Positions 6,256-6,680 of a stretch of 6,680 nucleotides of DNA are shown in pieces. Below the pieces are notes generated by a model that searched no databases, was not told where the DNA came from, and saw only the letters and a list, made by a program, of their open reading frames with translations. Numbering within the stretch: position 1 is the stretch's first letter; every line of letters starts with the position of its first letter. A program made the position numbers and the translations under genes. This stretch comes from Pseudomonadota bacterium (GTDB lineage: Bacteria; Myxococcota; UBA9042; PHBI01). The stretch spans positions 1 through 6,680 of the forward strand of contig SYAK01000223.1 in the NCBI GenBank assembly GCA_005788935.1, written 5' to 3'.

Positions 6256-6275
6256 GCGCGCTGACTCAGGCGCGC
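6256..6275 (-). terminator. GCGCGC hairpin at the end of the methyltransferase gene
   Basis: Two GCGCGC arms flank an 8-base loop that contains the minus-strand stop codon (6266-6268). On the minus strand the hairpin is followed by a moderately T-rich stretch (TTTGTGTTG within 6238-6248). This could be an intrinsic terminator overlapping the stop, but the arms are low complexity and the T-tract is interrupted. Confidence 0.3.
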
Positions 6276-6680
6276 GCGTCGCGCCAGACGGTCACCCATT
6301 CGACCTCGGGCGAGTCCCGGAACTGCTCGACGCCGCGCGCATCGGCCAGACGATATCCTTGCAGTTCCAACAATCGCGCGTCCCGCACCAGCGCCGTGTG
6401 CCAGCACGAGACGTAGACGATGACGCGTGGCCTGAGCGTCCGCGACAGCCCGCCGAGGGCCTCGCCGAAGGCCCCGAGCCCTGACCGTGGAGGGTCCGCG
6501 AGCACAGCCCGGATGGGCTCTCCAGCGGCCCCTCGGGCGCGCGGCTCACCGATGAGCCAGCCCGCGACTTCGCGCCCGCGATCGAGGCTGCCGACGCGCG
6601 GCTCGCAGCCGTCGAGACCGGCGATGAGCGCGCGGCCGGCCGCATCGAGGCGCCGCGGCGGGATCGCGCGGGCGGCCGCG
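6266..6680 (-). CDS. C-terminal part of a TrmA/RumA-family RNA uracil-C5 methyltransferase (5' end outside window)
   Basis: The frame is open from the right edge to a stop at 6266-6268, giving 137 residues. The family transfers a methyl group from S-adenosylmethionine to C5 of uridine in tRNA or 23S rRNA. Diagnostic pieces are D-P-P-R-S-G (6479-6496), V-I-V-Y-V-S-C (Cys codon 6404-6406, the expected catalytic nucleophile), A-L-V-R-D, a following L-x-x-G-Y strand, and a terminal V-E (Glu codon 6299-6301) in the place of the family's catalytic Glu. Two departures stand out: the usual S-C-N-P-x-T-L loop is S-C-W-H-T-A-L, and the usual F-P-x-T-x-H-V-E is F-R-D-S-P-E-V-E. It may therefore be a diverged paralogue. 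The N-terminal TRAM and Fe-S portions, if any, lie outside the window. It converges with the monooxygenase-like gene (72-bp gap) and is probably unrelated in function. Family assignment is firm; the exact RNA target cannot be given. Confidence 0.82.
   Translation of the reverse strand, partial: AAARAIPPRRLDAAGRALIAGLDGCEPRVGSLDRGREVAGWLIGEPRARGAAGEPIRAVLADPPRSGLGAFGEALGGLSRTLRPRVIVYVSCWHTALVRDARLLELQGYRLADARGVEQFRDSPEVEWVTVWRDARA

Noticed and set aside
6198..6645. Several small open frames on both strands near the right end
   Set aside because: All overlap the methyltransferase frame, which shows D-P-P-R, the Y-V-S-C catalytic loop and the terminal Glu. The others are Arg/Ser/Ala-rich shadows.

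Overview
The window is very GC-rich (around 70% by eye), with G/C-ending codons nearly everywhere. It holds two divergent lipoprotein genes and the end of a third gene. Long secreted lipoproteins with Asp/Ala/Pro-rich linkers, arrays of Cys/Asp 'putative metal-binding' repeats of the MopE type, and a Gly-rich beta-helix-like tail suggest a myxobacterium or related lineage (Myxococcota, including Bradymonadia-like groups). That assignment is an inference from style; no marker gene is complete here.

Layout. Positions 1-4706, minus strand: one giant reading frame with no stop, which starts at 4706 and runs off the left edge (1,568 residues visible). It encodes a lipoprotein signal, an acidic linker, duplicated Cys-rich blocks, 14 copies of a C-N-G-x-D-D-D-C-D-G-x-x-D-E type motif (twelve in a near-perfect 58-residue tandem array), then a probable beta-helix and a Gly-rich region. 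Positions 4707-4900: a 194-bp divergent intergenic region with ribosome binding sites at both ends and one small AT-richer inverted repeat. Positions 4901-6193, plus strand: a 430-residue lipoprotein whose C-terminal 300 residues carry every copper ligand of the PHM/DBH (type II copper, ascorbate-dependent) monooxygenases, with the family's spacing. Positions 6194-6265: a short convergent gap with two weak hairpins. Positions 6266 to the right edge, minus strand: the C-terminal 137 residues of a TrmA/RumA-family RNA uracil-C5 methyltransferase with an atypical catalytic loop.

How the genes may work together. The two lipoproteins are divergently transcribed from one short region, carry the same kind of export signal and linker, and would meet in the same envelope compartment. 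One looks like a copper-dependent hydroxylase. The other is a very large Cys-rich surface or secreted scaffold with repeated acidic metal-binding-like loops. A functional link, such as metal handling, substrate display or joint surface assembly, is a hypothesis only. The methyltransferase is probably an unrelated housekeeping-type neighbour. The most noteworthy element is the bacterial PHM/DBH-like lipoprotein: its copper sites look intact, but the residues PHM uses to grip peptide substrates are replaced.
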